DNA of 64,000 bases from Capra hircus. Taxonomy: Eukaryota; Chordata; Mammalia; Artiodactyla; Bovidae. The translations under genes were made by a program, and so were the position numbers. Under the pieces are notes generated by a model. That model searched no databases and was not told the origin of the DNA. It saw only the letters and a program-made list of their open reading frames with translations. Within the stretch, counting starts at the first letter, position 1, and every line of letters begins with the position of its first letter. Below, piece by piece: positions 24,850 through 36,984 of this stretch. The stretch is taken from positions 74,021,121 to 74,085,120 of the forward strand of contig NC_030814.1 in NCBI RefSeq assembly GCF_001704415.2, in the 5' to 3' direction.

Positions 24850-24935
24850 TTCTCTCAGTCTCAATTTCTTCATCTGATATGGGGATAATATTAATATTCA
24901 AATATTAAAAATTAATTGAGATGATATATTTGCAA
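24850..24935 (+). repeat. Possible MIR relic
   Basis: 'ctcagtctcaatttcttcat' followed by 'ctgatatggggataatatta' fits the MIR 3' half ('tttcctcatctgtaaaatgg' region) with divergence. Confidence 0.5.
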
Positions 24936-25082
24936 TAATAATTTATACTGGTATACAATAGGCTAAAATTTGTTATATGCAATAAGCAAAGTCTATAACT
25001 TTGCTTAGAGGACTGGAAAAGTTTCTCTGTAACAGGAAAGATAGTAAGTATTCTCAGTTTTGATGACTGTATCATCTCTGTT

Positions 25083-25235
25083 AGAACTACTCAGCTCTGC
25101 TGTTGTAGCACAAAAGTAGCCAAATACAATATGTAAACAAATAAGACTGTGTTCTAATAAAACTTTATTTTAAAAACCACAAGTGGTTGTCTGGGTTTGG
25201 CCTTTGGGCTGCAGTCTGAAGACCTCTGCTTTAGA
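25083..25235. mobile_element. Old mammalian DNA-transposon relic (hAT-like)
   Basis: 'gtagcacaaaagtagccaaa', 'gtgttctaataaaactttat' and 'ggtttggcctttgggctgca' match a common short mammalian element with a 'ggcccgtgggccgtagtttg'-type end. I recognise the repeat but cannot name the subfamily with confidence. Confidence 0.5.
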
Positions 25236-25334
25236 TTATTGTATCTACATTTTGCTTTTGTCTCCTTATGTATGGCATTCCTATTTAATATCCCTAAGTA
25301 AATTCAGGAGCTGATTCACAAAGATTTTATTTTG

Positions 25335-26440
25335 TCATTTTTTAAAAATTCACTTTAATTGAGGTATAGTTGATTTACAACATTAGCTTTAGGAATACAA
25401 AATAATGATTCAATATTTTATAGATTATACTCTATTAAAGTTGGCTACATTCCCTTTGTGTACAAAATATCCTTGTAGCTTACTTATTTTATACGTACTA
25501 GCTTATACCTTTTACTTCCCCGCCATTATCTTACCTTCCCCCCTCCCTCTCCCCACTGGAAACCACAGTTTGTTCTCTGTATCTGTGAGTCTGTTTCTCT
25601 TCTGTTATAGTCACTCATTTTTAAAATTCCACATCTAACTGATAACATATATGTGTCTTTCTCTACCTGACATTCACTAATCATAATTTATTAAATAATT
25701 AGTCTCCTCTGTCCTTGATTTTCATTGTTTATTTATATAATATACTTACCTATATGAATTTTGTTTCATGGGTCAATTTCCCTGTGTCTGTGACAATGCC
25801 ATGTTTGATAACAGCCTGATGTCTGTAGGACAAATATTTTGTATCTTGCCTATTCTTGGTTGTTGGCTTTTTCATATAAATTTTCTTGACAGGTTTCTTG
25901 AAAAAAAAAAAAAATCCTTGGCTCTCTGCTTTTCTGTATACATTTTTCAGGTTTCTTGTGGAAAAAATCCATTGGGAATTTTGATTGGAACTCCGTCTAA
26001 TTTTAGGTTAATTTGGGGCATACTGATAACTTTATGCTATTGAATCATTTTATCTGTGAACATGCATATGTTTCCAGTGTTTAAATTTGCTTAAATAACA
26101 CAGTGATATTTGTTAATATTATTCATGTCACTTATGTTTAGTCTAGTACGTTATGCTTCAATTGCTATAAAAATGACTTATCTAATAAGATTTTTTATTT
26201 CACTTAATAAGATGTTACTACTCTATGTGGTCACTGTATAGGAATGCAGTTGATTGCTGTCTGTGATTTTTATATGCCACAATCTTGCCAGTTATATTAC
26301 TTATAATGATTTCTGTGTAAAGAATGCTGAATCTTTTTTTATTCATGCCATTTTATAAATTACAAATAATGACAGTTTTGTGTCTTTCTATCCAGTCCTT
26401 AACATCTTACACTATAGGGTTGGCATACTACGCCTATACC
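25335..26440 (-). mobile_element. Old L1 relic (3' end plus ORF2 piece)
   Basis: 25335-25690 matches the antisense L1 3' end ('ttaattgaggtatagttgat', 'ctctgtatctgtgagtctgt'). 25760-26060 matches antisense ORF2 ('attgggaattttgattggaa', 'ggttaatttggggcatactg'). The sequence between 3' end and ORF2 piece is reduced, so there was an internal deletion or two insertions. Beyond 26060 the match becomes faint. Confidence 0.65.
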
Positions 26441-27923
26441 TTCCTTTGGTCTTTTAATATTAGGGAGAAATAATCCTTGGACTTACTTTAATCATTGTCA
26501 TTATAGCAGATGAACATCTTTTCTAAAATTACCAACAGATACACCAAGATTGTTTCTGAGATGGGGATGATGCAGGCAATGCTTTATCAGTGTTTAATTG
26601 CCAGACCATTTGGAGAAAGAAAATTCTGTATTTTTCCTTGGATAATCTCACAGATTATAAATTTAGAGACTTAGTAGCCCCTCGTTGTCACTGGCTTAAG
26701 CTTGCCTGTAGAAGAAGCTAGCACGGGAATGTAGACCACAGCAGTCAGTGAGAAATAGATTCATAATAACCTCATGAGCACGGCCTTGGCTGCCCTTTTC
26801 AGTTATGCAAATCAGTAGATTACATGTCTTGATTAAGTGCGTTCAGATTGTGTTGTTGTCACTTAGGCCAAAAGAATCTGCCCAGTACCTTTCTCAGGCC
26901 TACTCTTCTTCCTCAGCAATGCTCTGGCTATTTCTAAATGTCTGTCCCCTTTCTCCGAGACTTCTGACACTGTGTCCCTCTCACCTACCCACTGCGTTGC
27001 TTCCACTATCTAGGTTCCTCAATCAGTCTAATTCAGCTGCCAAAGTCAACTGCCCTGCTCTGTTTTGGGAGGCCAACTTTTACCCACCATGGCCCCAGGA
27101 TACCCTGAGTAGTCAGCATTAAAATATTATTACTATCAATGCCATTTATACATCTGTCTTCCAAATGAACAAAAAGTCTTATTCAAAAATATCATAAAAT
27201 ATAAATTTTCATTTGTATGATTTTTATGAATTTCAATTTGTTAATCTGTTTATCTTTTACTAAACGAAGAAATCCTTGAAGTGATCATATCATTATCTTT
27301 TTTAGTCTAAGGACCTAGTCGGTGTTGGGGACCCTGGAGACAGGCAGTGGTGAAATTGAAATTGAAATTACGGACCATTGAACATGACCATGTAAGAATC
27401 ATAAGAAAAATTTGTTCTGCACTTAATAACTAACGTTAAGCAAATTTTACTATGTCGACAGAAGAAAGAATGAATTTCAAAGATCCTCTTCATATTGGCA
27501 AAAGCTGGCCCTTCCCAAACTTTTGAATAGACCTAGTTGAAAATATATCAATAATTTAATTTAGTTTCCAGGGGAACATTTTTTCATAGCATAATTGGGT
27601 ACAGAAGTCTCCTGTACCTTTATGTATGTTTCTTTTCTCAGTGCATGAAATACTTGAGATTTAAATTCTGACTAGAAATTGGAATCATTTTTTTGTGAAC
27701 ATGTTATGAACACAAAAGCAAGAATGGAACAGGACTAAAAAGAAACCAGATTTTCTCTCAATTTTTTACTTGGAAGTTTTATTTATATTTTTATTCTTTT
27801 TACTTCTTGCAGCTTTTTGAGAAATAAATGCCTACCACCCAGTTTCTTTCCTTTCCTTTTATGCTCATGAGAGCTTGGTTGATCAAGGAAGAGTGAAAAA
27901 AGTGCTGAAGCCTATATCCATTA
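26441..27923. other. Unique sequence, no gene seen
   Basis: A 105-codon frame at 26805-27122 is rich in Ser, Leu and Pro with no recognisable domain. I do not call it a gene. Confidence 0.4.
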
Positions 27924-30340
27924 CTGTTGTTGTTCAGTGGCTCAGCTGTATCCAACTCTTTGTGACCCCAAGGACTGCAGCATGTCAGGCTTCCCTGTCC
28001 TTCACTATCTCCCTGAGCTTGCTCAAGCTCATGTCCATTCAGTTTGTGATGCCATGCAACCATCTAGTCCTCTGTTGTCCCCCAAATTTTTCCCAGCATC
28101 AGGTTCTTTTCTAATAACTCAGCTCTTAACACAAGTGGCCAAAGTATTGGAGTTTCAGCTTCAGCATCAGTCCTTCCAATGAATATTCAGGATTAATTTC
28201 CTTTAGGATTGACTGGTTTAATCTCCTTGCAGTCCAAAGGACTCAAGAGTCTTCTCCAACACCATGGTTCAAAAGCATCAATTGTTCGGCCCTCAGCATG
28301 TTTTATTGTCCAACTCTCACATCCATACACGTCTACTGGAAAAACCATAGCTTTGACTATACAGGCCTCTGTTGGCAAAGTAATGTCTCTGCTTTTTAAT
28401 ATGTTGTCTAGGTTTCTCATAGCTTTTCTTCTAAGGAGCAAACGTCTTTTAATTTCATGGCTTCAGTCACCATCCACAGTGATTTTGGAGCCCAAGAAAA
28501 TAAAGTCTGTCACTGTTTCCATTGTTTTCCCATCTATTTGCCATGAAGTGATGTGACCGGATGCCATGATCTTAGTTTTTTGAATGTTGAGATTTAAGCC
28601 AGTTTTTTCACTCTCTTCTTTCACCTTCATCAGAGGCTCTTTATTTCCTCTTCACTTTCTGCCATTAGCGTGGTGCCATCTGTATATCTGAGGTTATTGA
28701 TATTTCTTCTGGCAATCTTGATTACAGCTTGTGCATCATCCAGCCCAGCATTTCACATGATGTACTCTGCCAATAAGTTAAATAGGCAGGGTGACAGTAT
28801 GTAGCCTTGACGTACTCCTTTCCCAATTTTGAACCAGTCTGTTGTTTCATATCCAGTTCTAACTGTTGCTTCTTGACCTGCATACAGGTTTCTCAGGAGG
28901 CAGGTAAGGTGGTCTAATATTCCCATCTCTAAGAGTTTTCCACAGTCTGTTGTGGCCCACACTGTCAAAGGCTTTAGACTAATCAATGAAGCAGAAGTAG
29001 ATGTTTTTTCTGGAATTCTCTTGCTTATTTCTATGATCCAACGGATATTGACAATTTGATCTCTGGTTCCCCTGCCATTTCTAAATCCATCTTGAACACC
29101 TGATAATTTTTGGTTTATGTACTATTGAAGCCTAGCTTGGAGAATTTTGAGCATTACTTTGCTAGTGTGTGAGATGAATGAAATTGTGCAGTAGTTTGAA
29201 CATTCTTCAACATTGCCCTTCTTTGGTATTGAAATAAAAGCTGACCCTTTCCAGTCCTGTGTCCATTGCTGAGTTTTCCAGATTTGCTGGCATACTGAGT
29301 GTAACACTTTCATAGCATCATCTTTTAGGATTTGAAATAGCTCAGCTGGAATTCCATCACCTCCACTAGTTTTGTTCATAGTGATGCTTCCTAAGGTCCA
29401 CTTGACTTCACATTCCAGGGTGTCTGGCTTTAGGTGAGTGATCACACCATTGTGGTTATCTAGGTCATGAAGATCTTTTTTGTATAGTTCTTCTGTGTAT
29501 TCTTGCCACCTCTTCTTAATGTCTTCTGCTTCTTTAGCTTCATACTGTTTCTGTCCTTCATTGTGCTCACCTTTGCATAAAATATTCCCTTAGCACCTCT
29601 AATTTTCTTGAAGAGATCGCTAGTCTTTCCCATTCTGTTGTTTTCCTCTGTTTCTTGGCATTGATCACTTAGAAGACTTTTTTATTTCTCCTTGCTATTA
29701 TTTGGAACTCTGCATTCAGATGGATATAACTTTCTTTTTCTTCTTTGTCTTTCGTTTATCTTCTTTTCTCACCTATTTGTAAGGCCTCTTTAGACAACTG
29801 TTTTGCTTTTTTGCATTTCTTCTTCTTGAGGATAGTTTTAATCACTGCCTCCTCTACAGTGTCATGAACCTCCATCCATAGTTCTTCAGGCACTCTGTCT
29901 TTCACATCTAATTCCTTGAATCTATTTGTCATTTCCACAGTATAATCCTAAGGGATTTGATTTAGTTCATACCTGAATGGCCTAGTGGTTTTCCCTACTT
30001 TCTTTAATTTAAGTCTGAATTTTGCAATAAGGTGTTTATGAACTGAGCCACAGTCAGCTTCTGGCCTTGTTTTTGCTGACTGTATAAAACTTCTCCATCT
30101 TCAGCTATAAAGAATATAATCAATCTGATTTCAGTATTGATCATCTGGTGATGTCTATGTGTAGAGTCATCTCTTGTGTTCTTGGAAGATGATGTTTGTT
30201 ATGACCAGTGTATTCTCTTGGCAAAACTGTTAGCCTTTGCTTTGCTTCATTTTTTATTCCAAGGCCAAACTTGCCTGTTCATCCAGGTATCTCTTGACTT
30301 CCTACTTTTGAATTCCAGTACTGTAATTGCCTTTTAATAC
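27924..30340 (-). mobile_element. BovB LINE, 5'-truncated
   Basis: Runs antisense from the 3' tail ('gttgttgttcagtggctcag') through the C-terminal region, the reverse transcriptase and into the endonuclease part (to about 30340). Many stops and frameshifts; readable pieces lie at 28193-28441, 28753-28986, 29122-29445 and 29756-29938. The RT box reads YTDG at 28675-28686 instead of YADD. The endonuclease SDH triad near 30050 is altered to S-V-H. It is an old, inactive copy. Confidence 0.93.
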
Positions 30341-31146
30341 TGGAGGCTTTCTACAAGCCAAAATAGGTTCAGTTAGCAAGTCACAAATTTAATCAAAACA
30401 GAATCCGAAGAAAAAAAAAAAGACAAAATACACAACAGTAGTGTCTTTTTACCTCTTCATCCTTTCTTATAAATTTACTTTGTAGCTAATTACAAATACA
30501 TGTGGACTGCTTCAGGTAGTATTTCTACTATTAGCAAATCTTTCTATAGATTTCTCATCACTGTACTCTGGTATGCAATATTCAAATGATAATGGAGTAA
30601 GAAAAGAAGCAAACAGTGACATCTGTAATTACAGATGGGCCTGGATACATCAAGACTTTCTCATTTTTTTAGTTGTAACACTAAGTAAGCTCTCTCTTGG
30701 ATCATACGTTAGTTGGCTATTTCCTAATTTTTCTCTTTTGAGAGTGTGACAACTTTGTTCTTACTGTGCATTTTTTAGGGGTCATTGAATATATCTGGAG
30801 GCCATGAATCTTTTAAAGACAGTATAGGCAAATCAGTGATGCATAAGGATAAATTTATATTGAATCAAATATAATTTATATATGAATAACATATGAAAAG
30901 CTTAAGTGAAAATATAACTGAACAACTCAGCATTTCATAGTTTGCCATTTACAGCCTTGCACTTGGTGGGTAGAATAAAACAGAGTAAGTGAAGAAAAGC
31001 AAAGGGAATCCTCTGATTGAGGATAGCATTGATTGATCTTAATGATTCTGGAAATTTTTTTTCAGTCAAGCATCATTTTGGTTTCCTTAGATGGATATAC
31101 TCTAGGACCTCACTGCTTCCTGTGTAGCTGAGTAAATCTGATTAGG
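30341..31146. other. Unique AT-rich sequence
   Basis: A-run at about 30410-30420. No exon or recognised repeat. Confidence 0.5.
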
Positions 31147-31706
31147 AAGTGACTGAAATTAAAAGACTCTTACTCTTTGGAAGAAAAGTTATGACCAACC
31201 TAGATAGCATATTCAAAAGCAGAGACATTACTTTGCCGACTAAGGTCCATCTAGTCAAGGCTATGGTTTTTCCTGTGGTCTTGTATGGATGTGAGAGTTG
31301 GACTGTGAAGAACATTGAGCGCCGAAGAATTGATGCTTTTGAAGTGTGGTGTTGGGGAAGACTCTTGAGAGTCCCTTGGACTGCAAGGAGATCCAACCAG
31401 TCCATTCTGAAGGAGATCAACCCTGGGATTTCTTTGGAAGGAATGATCCTAAAGCTGAAACTCCAGTACTTTGGCCACATCATGCGAAGTGTTGACTCAT
31501 TGGAAGGGACTCTGATGCTGGGAGAGATTGGGGGCAGGAGGAGAAGGGGACGACCGAGGATGAGATGGCTGGATGGCGTCATGGACTTGATGGACGTGAG
31601 TCTGAGTGAATTCCGGGAGATGGTGATGGTCAGGGAGGCCTGGCGTGCTGCGGTTCATGGTGTCGCAAAGAGTCGGACTTGACTGAGCAACTGAACTGAA
31701 CTGAAA
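31147..31706 (+). mobile_element. BovB LINE 3' fragment, open frame
   Basis: The C-terminal region of the BovB polyprotein, severely 5'-truncated, ends in 'gaactgaactgaa'. The frame is open for 177 codons (31149-31682) and shows the BovB-typical stretches YGCESWT, KLKLQYFGHIM and GRRRRGR. Its 'GISLEGM' segment is shared with the copy at 34.7 kb, so both likely belong to the same young subfamily. The fragment has no RT or endonuclease domain and no reason to be expressed. Confidence 0.93.
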
Positions 31707-32331
31707 ATGCCAATAAAATGAAATTTCAACTGGAGTGTGAGATTTTAAATAGAATGAGATTTTGAGTGTTTTTTCATGGTAATTATTAGATATATTAGGT
31801 GTTGAAAGAAAGGAAAAGCAATTGGGCTATTATTTCTTCTAAGAATTCCCCTGATTTTCCAAAAAGGTTCATAAAAATAAGTGAGTATTGTATTATTTAT
31901 TCAGTGTTACTGGAAGATGCTAGAGTAACTGAACAATTGTACACATGCATGTACTCATGATAGGAAAAATTTTCCTCTATCATTATATTAATCCAATTTT
32001 ATGATAATTACTTAATATCTGCCTTCTCTCTTATGCTATAAAATGTAAGTGGATAGGAATTAGCTTTCTTTTATTTTTATTTTTTTGGCTGCACCATGCA
32101 GTCTGGCACAAGTTGAGTACACAGTAAATAATTTTGAATGAAAGAATAAATTGATGAATTTATCATTGAGTGGGGTTGCCCAATAATATTTTGATAATTC
32201 ATAGGAATATTTAAAATTGAGTATGCTTGTACATAGATAGTCTATATCATTTATTCTTTTATTATTTTACTAGATAAACTTTTCAGGATTCCCTACAATA
32301 ATAATGGAGTCTTTATGATAGAAAGAATCCA
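31707..32331. other. Unique sequence, faint L2-like end
   Basis: At 32095-32160 'gtctggcacaagttgagtac' and 'gaatgaaagaataaattgat' resemble an L2/MIR-type 3' end. The rest is unassigned. Confidence 0.35.
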
Positions 32332-32611
32332 CTGCTGCTGCTGCTGCTGCTAAGTTGCTTCAGTCCTGTCTGACTCTGTGCAACCCCACTGATGGAAGCC
32401 CACCAGGCTCCCCTGTCCCTGGGATTCTACAGGCAAGAGCACTGGAGTGGGTTGCCATTTCCTTCTCCAATGCATGAAAGTGAAAAGTGAAAGTAAAGTC
32501 GCTCAGTCGTGTGCGGCACTTAGCGACCCTAAGGACTGCAGCCTACCAGGCTCCTCCGTCCATGGGATTTTCTAGGCAAGAGTACTGGAGTGGGGTGCCA
32601 TCTCCTTCTCC
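32332..32611 (-). mobile_element. BOV-A2 SINE
   Basis: An antisense (CTG)n tail begins the element, followed by two Bov-A monomers separated by 'gaaagtgaaaagtgaaagta'. It ends 'ttccttctcc' style at the right. A perfect 9-bp target-site duplication 'aagaatcca' lies at 32323-32331 and 32612-32620. Confidence 0.94.
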
Positions 32612-32620
32612 AAGAATCCA

Positions 32621-34078
32621 TTATATAGTAGAGTATAAAGTATTCTATATACCTTATATATATAGAAAGTATAGTATAAAATACATAGTTTAGTATATTC
32701 TGTACTCTATAGAAATATAAAATATTTTCAGGTGACTGTTTCTTTAGAAGAGAAGCCTGAGATTCAGAAACGGTATTCAACATCCTTGAATTCCTTGCTG
32801 GACCAGATTTTAAACTGTACTCCAAAGACTTTGCCTTTTCAGAAACCCTATACTAATTTGGACAAGTTTTAGATTAGAAGTTACACGTTGAAAATGATAT
32901 GGGAAAAGGAGCTCTCATCTCATACTTTACTCTCCGCTTTTACCTCAGAACATTCTAGAACCTGGGGAAACATAGTCATTTCACTAGGGAGTAATAATAT
33001 TTTAAAAGGCTAGATTTTATACACATAGCTTTTTGGTTTGTTATTACTGTTAGGGAAAAATCCTCCTTCAGGGCAAGCAGCTTTTTGCACATTACTTAAA
33101 AATACAATTAGCCTTGATATCAGTTTAAAAGTACTGTCTTTTTTCCAATTGCCTTTTTTAGCAATAGAAAACCAATTTTACTTCAGAATACATTTCCAAG
33201 GCATGTATACTTCAGAATACACACTTCCAAGGCAGAAAAACAGGAAAGACATATAAGAAGAAGTAGTAAATTCCAACTTAGGGATTATTTTTACAATGGT
33301 TGCATAAAATTCTAGAGATAGTTATTTATGATGGAAAACCTGACATATTTTCACTTCACAGAATCACAGAAAGTAGTAATAGTATAACCCTATTCATTCA
33401 TTTTCTACAAAACAAATTATTAGGATCAAACTCCAAGGGGATATTACTTAAAGAAAGGAGAAAAGAAAGAATCCACTGATTTCTACAAGCCTATAGCTGA
33501 ACAGCGCATACCAATGCATATAGAAGGGCCATTTGTGCACCTCAGAGGATGAACCTGCTCAAGTCGACCAGGTTCCAAGACAAAACTGGAAGGACTTTAT
33601 AAAACAAGGACTAGTTATTCAAAGCATTGTTGCTTTATGCATCTCTTTTTCTGTAAAGGTGTGTACTTGGGAAGGATGATGATGGCTCTTGCTAAGTAAG
33701 CATGAGATAGAACAAACAGTGCATATTTCATTTTGTTCAGAGCAGATCCCCTGTGAAGAAAATGATGGCTGTTGGAGGTGGGAATGACTGCTAATGTATC
33801 AGTTAGATGCCTTGTCTTCCATTCTCTTTGTACTAAATAGTATCGAACAATTAACTTGCATCAAACCACATCTGAAAGAACTCTGAATAATAAATGGCAC
33901 TTATAGGAGTCAACATTATTTCTGAAAATGTAGTTTTCTTTTTTCATTCCTAGTAAAACTTTTGTAGTACAGATGTTTTCAGTGAAATACTTAACGTATG
34001 TATAACTAAACAAAAACAAATGTCTTCCAGAGGAATATTTTTCTTCATGTAGCAGTTGGATGTTTAGAACGGATGAGA
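32621..34078. other. Unique AT-rich sequence
   Basis: TA-rich patch at about 32621-32720. A local tandem duplication lies at 33180-33234. No gene recognised. Confidence 0.5.
33180..33234 (+). repeat. Two-copy tandem duplication (~29-bp unit)
   Basis: 'acttcagaatacatttccaa' + ggca at 33180-33203 is repeated as 'acttcagaatacacacttcc' + aaggca at 33209-33234, with a 2-bp insertion. Confidence 0.85.
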
Positions 34079-34090
34079 GGAAGTGTCTTT

Positions 34091-34413
34091 TTTTTTTCCT
34101 TTTAGTTTTTCTTTCTTAAAGCACTTTTATTTATTTATTGTTGGCTGCACTAGGTCGTCATTGCTTGCACAGGCTTTCTCTAGTTGTGGCGAGTGGGGCT
34201 CTCTTCATTGTGGTACTCAGTCTTCTCCTTGCGTTGGCTTCTCTTACTGTGCAGCGCAGGCTCTAGGTGCACAGGCTTCAGTAGCATATGCCTCAGTAGC
34301 TGTGGTGCATGGGCTTAGTTGCTCTGTAGCATGTGAAATCTCCCTGGACCAGGAATCGAACCCATGTTCCCTACACTGACAGCTGCTTATCCACTGTGCC
34401 ACCAGAGAAGTCC
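34091..34413 (-). mobile_element. CHR-type tRNA-derived SINE
   Basis: Antisense: poly-T start, 'ttatttatttattgttggct', the repeated 'gcaggctctaggtgcacagg'-like G/C-rich body, and a tRNA-like end 'ggaatcgaacccatg...ccaccagagaagtcc'. This is the cetartiodactyl CHR family. Flanked by a 12-bp duplication 'ggaagtgtcttt' (34079-34090) and 'ggaagtatcttt' (34414-34425), one mismatch. Confidence 0.85.
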
Positions 34414-34707
34414 GGAAGTATCTTTATTAATATTTGAAACTTTGCTAGAAATATAAAACTTATTTCTTTATCTCTGAGACAGGACTTTCTAATGTGAGTT
34501 TGAATTTAGGATTGAACAAAATCCTTGGTGTAGTGGATGCAAATGTAAAAATCTTCATAATTTTTTGAATATATTACTTTGAATATAGGCTGTTTTCTTG
34601 AAGTACTTATGATACTTCCATATTAAGCACAATTATATTTAAATTTTAAAATGATTTAATTCAGGTAATCATCATGCAATCATTTTTCTTACCAACAATT
34701 ATGGAGA

Positions 34708-36984
34708 GCTTCAGTTCAGTTCAGTTCAGTCGCTCAGTCGTGTCCGACTCTTTGCAACCCCATGAATTGTAGCACACCAGGCCTCCCTGGCCATCACAAC
34801 TCCTGGAGTTCACTCAGACTCACGACCATTGAGTCCATGATGCCATCCAGCCATCTCATCCTCTGTCGTCCCCTTCTCCTCCTGCCCCCAATCCCTCCCA
34901 GCATCAGAGTCTTTGCCAATGAGTCAACTCTTCGCATGAGGTGGCCAAAGTACTGGAGTTTCAGCTTTAGCATCATTCCTTCCAAAGAAATCCCAGGGCT
35001 GATCTCCTTCAGAATGGACTGGTTGGATCTCCTTGCAGTCCAAGGGACTCTCAAGAGTCTTCTCCAACGCCACACTTCAAAAGCATCAATTCTTCAGCGC
35101 TCAGCCTTCTTCACAGTCCAACTCTCACATCCATACATGACCACTGGAAAAACCATAGCCTTGACTAGATGGACCTTAGTCGGCAAAGTAATGTCTCTGC
35201 TTATGAATACGCTATCTAGGTTGGTCATAACTTTTCTTCCAAGGAGAAAGCGTCTTTTAATTTCATGGCTGCAGTCACCATCTCCAGTGATTTTGGACCC
35301 CCCAAAATAAAGTCTGGCACTGTTTCCACTGTTTCCCCATCTATTTCCCATGAAGTGATGGGACCAGATGCCATGATCTTCGTTTATGAATGTTGAGCTT
35401 TAAGCCAACTTTTCCACTCTCCTCTTTCACTTTCATCAAGAGGCCTTTTAGTTCCTCTTCACTTTCTGCCATAAGAGTGGTGTCATCTGCATATCTGAGG
35501 TTATTGATATTTCTCCCAGCAATCTTGATTCCAGCTTATGTTTCTTCCAGTCCAGCATTTCTCATGATGTACTCTGCATATAAGTTAAATAAACATGGTG
35601 ACAATATACAGCCATGACGTACTCCTTTCCTATTTGGAACCAGTCTGTTGTTCCATGTCCAGTTCTAACTGTTGCTTCCTGACCTGCATACAGATTTCTC
35701 AAGAGGCAGGTCAGGTGGTCTGGTATTCCCATCTCTTTCAGAATTTTCCACAGTTTAATGTGATCCACACAGTCAAAGGCTTTGGGATAGTCAATAAAGC
35801 AGAAATAGATGTTTTTCTGGAACTCTCTTGCTTTTTCCATGATCCAGTGGATGTTGGCAGTTTGATCTCTAGTTCCTCTGCTTTTCTAAAACCAGCTTGA
35901 ACATCAGGAAGTTCATAGTTCACGTACTGCTGAAGCCTGGCTTGGAGAATTTTGAGCCTTACTTTACTAGCATGTGAGATGAGTGCAATTGTGCGGTAGT
36001 TTGAACATTCTTTGGCATTGCCTTTCTTTGGGATTAGAATGAAAACTGACCTTTTCCAGTCCTGAGGCCACTGCTGAGTTTTCCAAATTTGCTGGCATAT
36101 TGAGCACAGCACTTTCACAGCATCATCTTTCAGGATTTGAAATAGCTCCACTGGAATTCCATCACCTCCACTAGGTTTTTTTCATAGTGATGCTTTCTAA
36201 GGCCCACTTGACTTCACATTCCAGGATGTCTGGCTCTAGATGAGTGATCACACCATCATGATTATCCAGGCTGTGAAGATCTTTTTTGTACAGTTCTTCT
36301 GTATATATATTCTTGCCACCTCTTCTTAATATCTTCTGCTTCTGTTAGGCCCATACCATTTCTGTCCTTATTGAGCCCATCTTTGCATGAAATGTTCCCT
36401 TGGTATCTTTTATTTTCTTGAAGAGATCTCCAGTCTTTCCCATTCTATTCTTTTCCTCTATTTCTTTGCATTGATCGCTAAAGAAGGCTTTCTTATCTCT
36501 TCTTGCTATTCTTTGGAACTCTGCATTCAGATGCTTATATCTTTCCTTTTCTCCTTGGCTTTTCGCTTCTCTTCTTTTCACAGCTATTAGTAAGGCCTCC
36601 TCAGACAGCCATTTTGCTTTTTTGCATTTCTTTTCCATGGGGATGGTCTTGATCCCTGTCTCCTGTACAGTGTCACAAACCTCATTCCATAGTTCATCAG
36701 GCACTCTATCTATCAGATCTAGGCCCTTAAATCTATTTCTCACTCCCACTGTATAATCATAAGGGATTTGATTTAGGTCATACCTGAATGGTCTAGCGGT
36801 CTTCCCTACTTTCTTCAATTTAAGTCTGAATTTGGTTATAAGGAGTTCATGATCTGAGCCACAGTCAGCTCCTGGTCTTGTTTTTGTTGACTGTATAGAG
36901 CTTCTCCATCTTTGGCTGCAAAGAATATAATCAATCTGATTTCGGTGTTGACCATCTGGTGATGTCCATGTAGAGTAGCCTTCA
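34708..36984 (-). mobile_element. BovB LINE, best-preserved copy
   Basis: RTE-clade LINE, antisense, from the 'ttcagttcagttcagtcgct' tail to the distal part of the apurinic-type endonuclease. Domains in coding order: endonuclease end with S-D-H intact (36849-36857), linker, reverse transcriptase with an intact YADD box (35482-35493), and C-terminal region (about 34770-35280). The element is 5'-truncated, so most of the endonuclease is absent, and several frameshifts split the frame (open pieces 36345-36980, 35738-36151, 35562-35840, 35094-35351, 34794-35075). It is the only one of the four RT-bearing copies here with the catalytic box unchanged. Confidence 0.95.
36345..36984 (-). pseudogene. 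BovB polyprotein fragment, endonuclease end to RT linker
   Basis: An open frame of 231 codons (36345-37040), of which codons from about 20 onward are BovB. It reads the distal endonuclease (IDYILCSQRW, then SDHELL) and the basic linker before the reverse transcriptase (KKCKKAKWLSEEAL, DKKAFFSDQCKEIEEKNRMG). The first ~19 codons come from non-BovB flank, so the ATG is fortuitous. The frame ends by a frameshift just before the RT domain. This is a relic of a retrotransposon, not a host gene. Confidence 0.85.

Larger units (their letters stand above)
23116..25082. other. Unique AT-rich sequence with simple repeats
   Basis: Contains a T-run at 23228-23242, an (AT)n-(T)n tract at 23966-24002 and a possible MIR at 24850-24935. 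No exon recognised. Confidence 0.45.

Noticed and set aside
26805..27122. 105-codon Ser/Leu/Pro-rich frame
   Set aside because: No domain, no neighbouring exon; composition explains it.
31149..31682. 177-codon frame that could be taken for a host gene
   Set aside because: It is the C-terminal part of the BovB polyprotein, ending in the BovB tail.
34762..35310. 182-codon frame on the plus strand
   Set aside because: It is the antisense of the BovB C-terminal region; the real coding strand of that element is minus.
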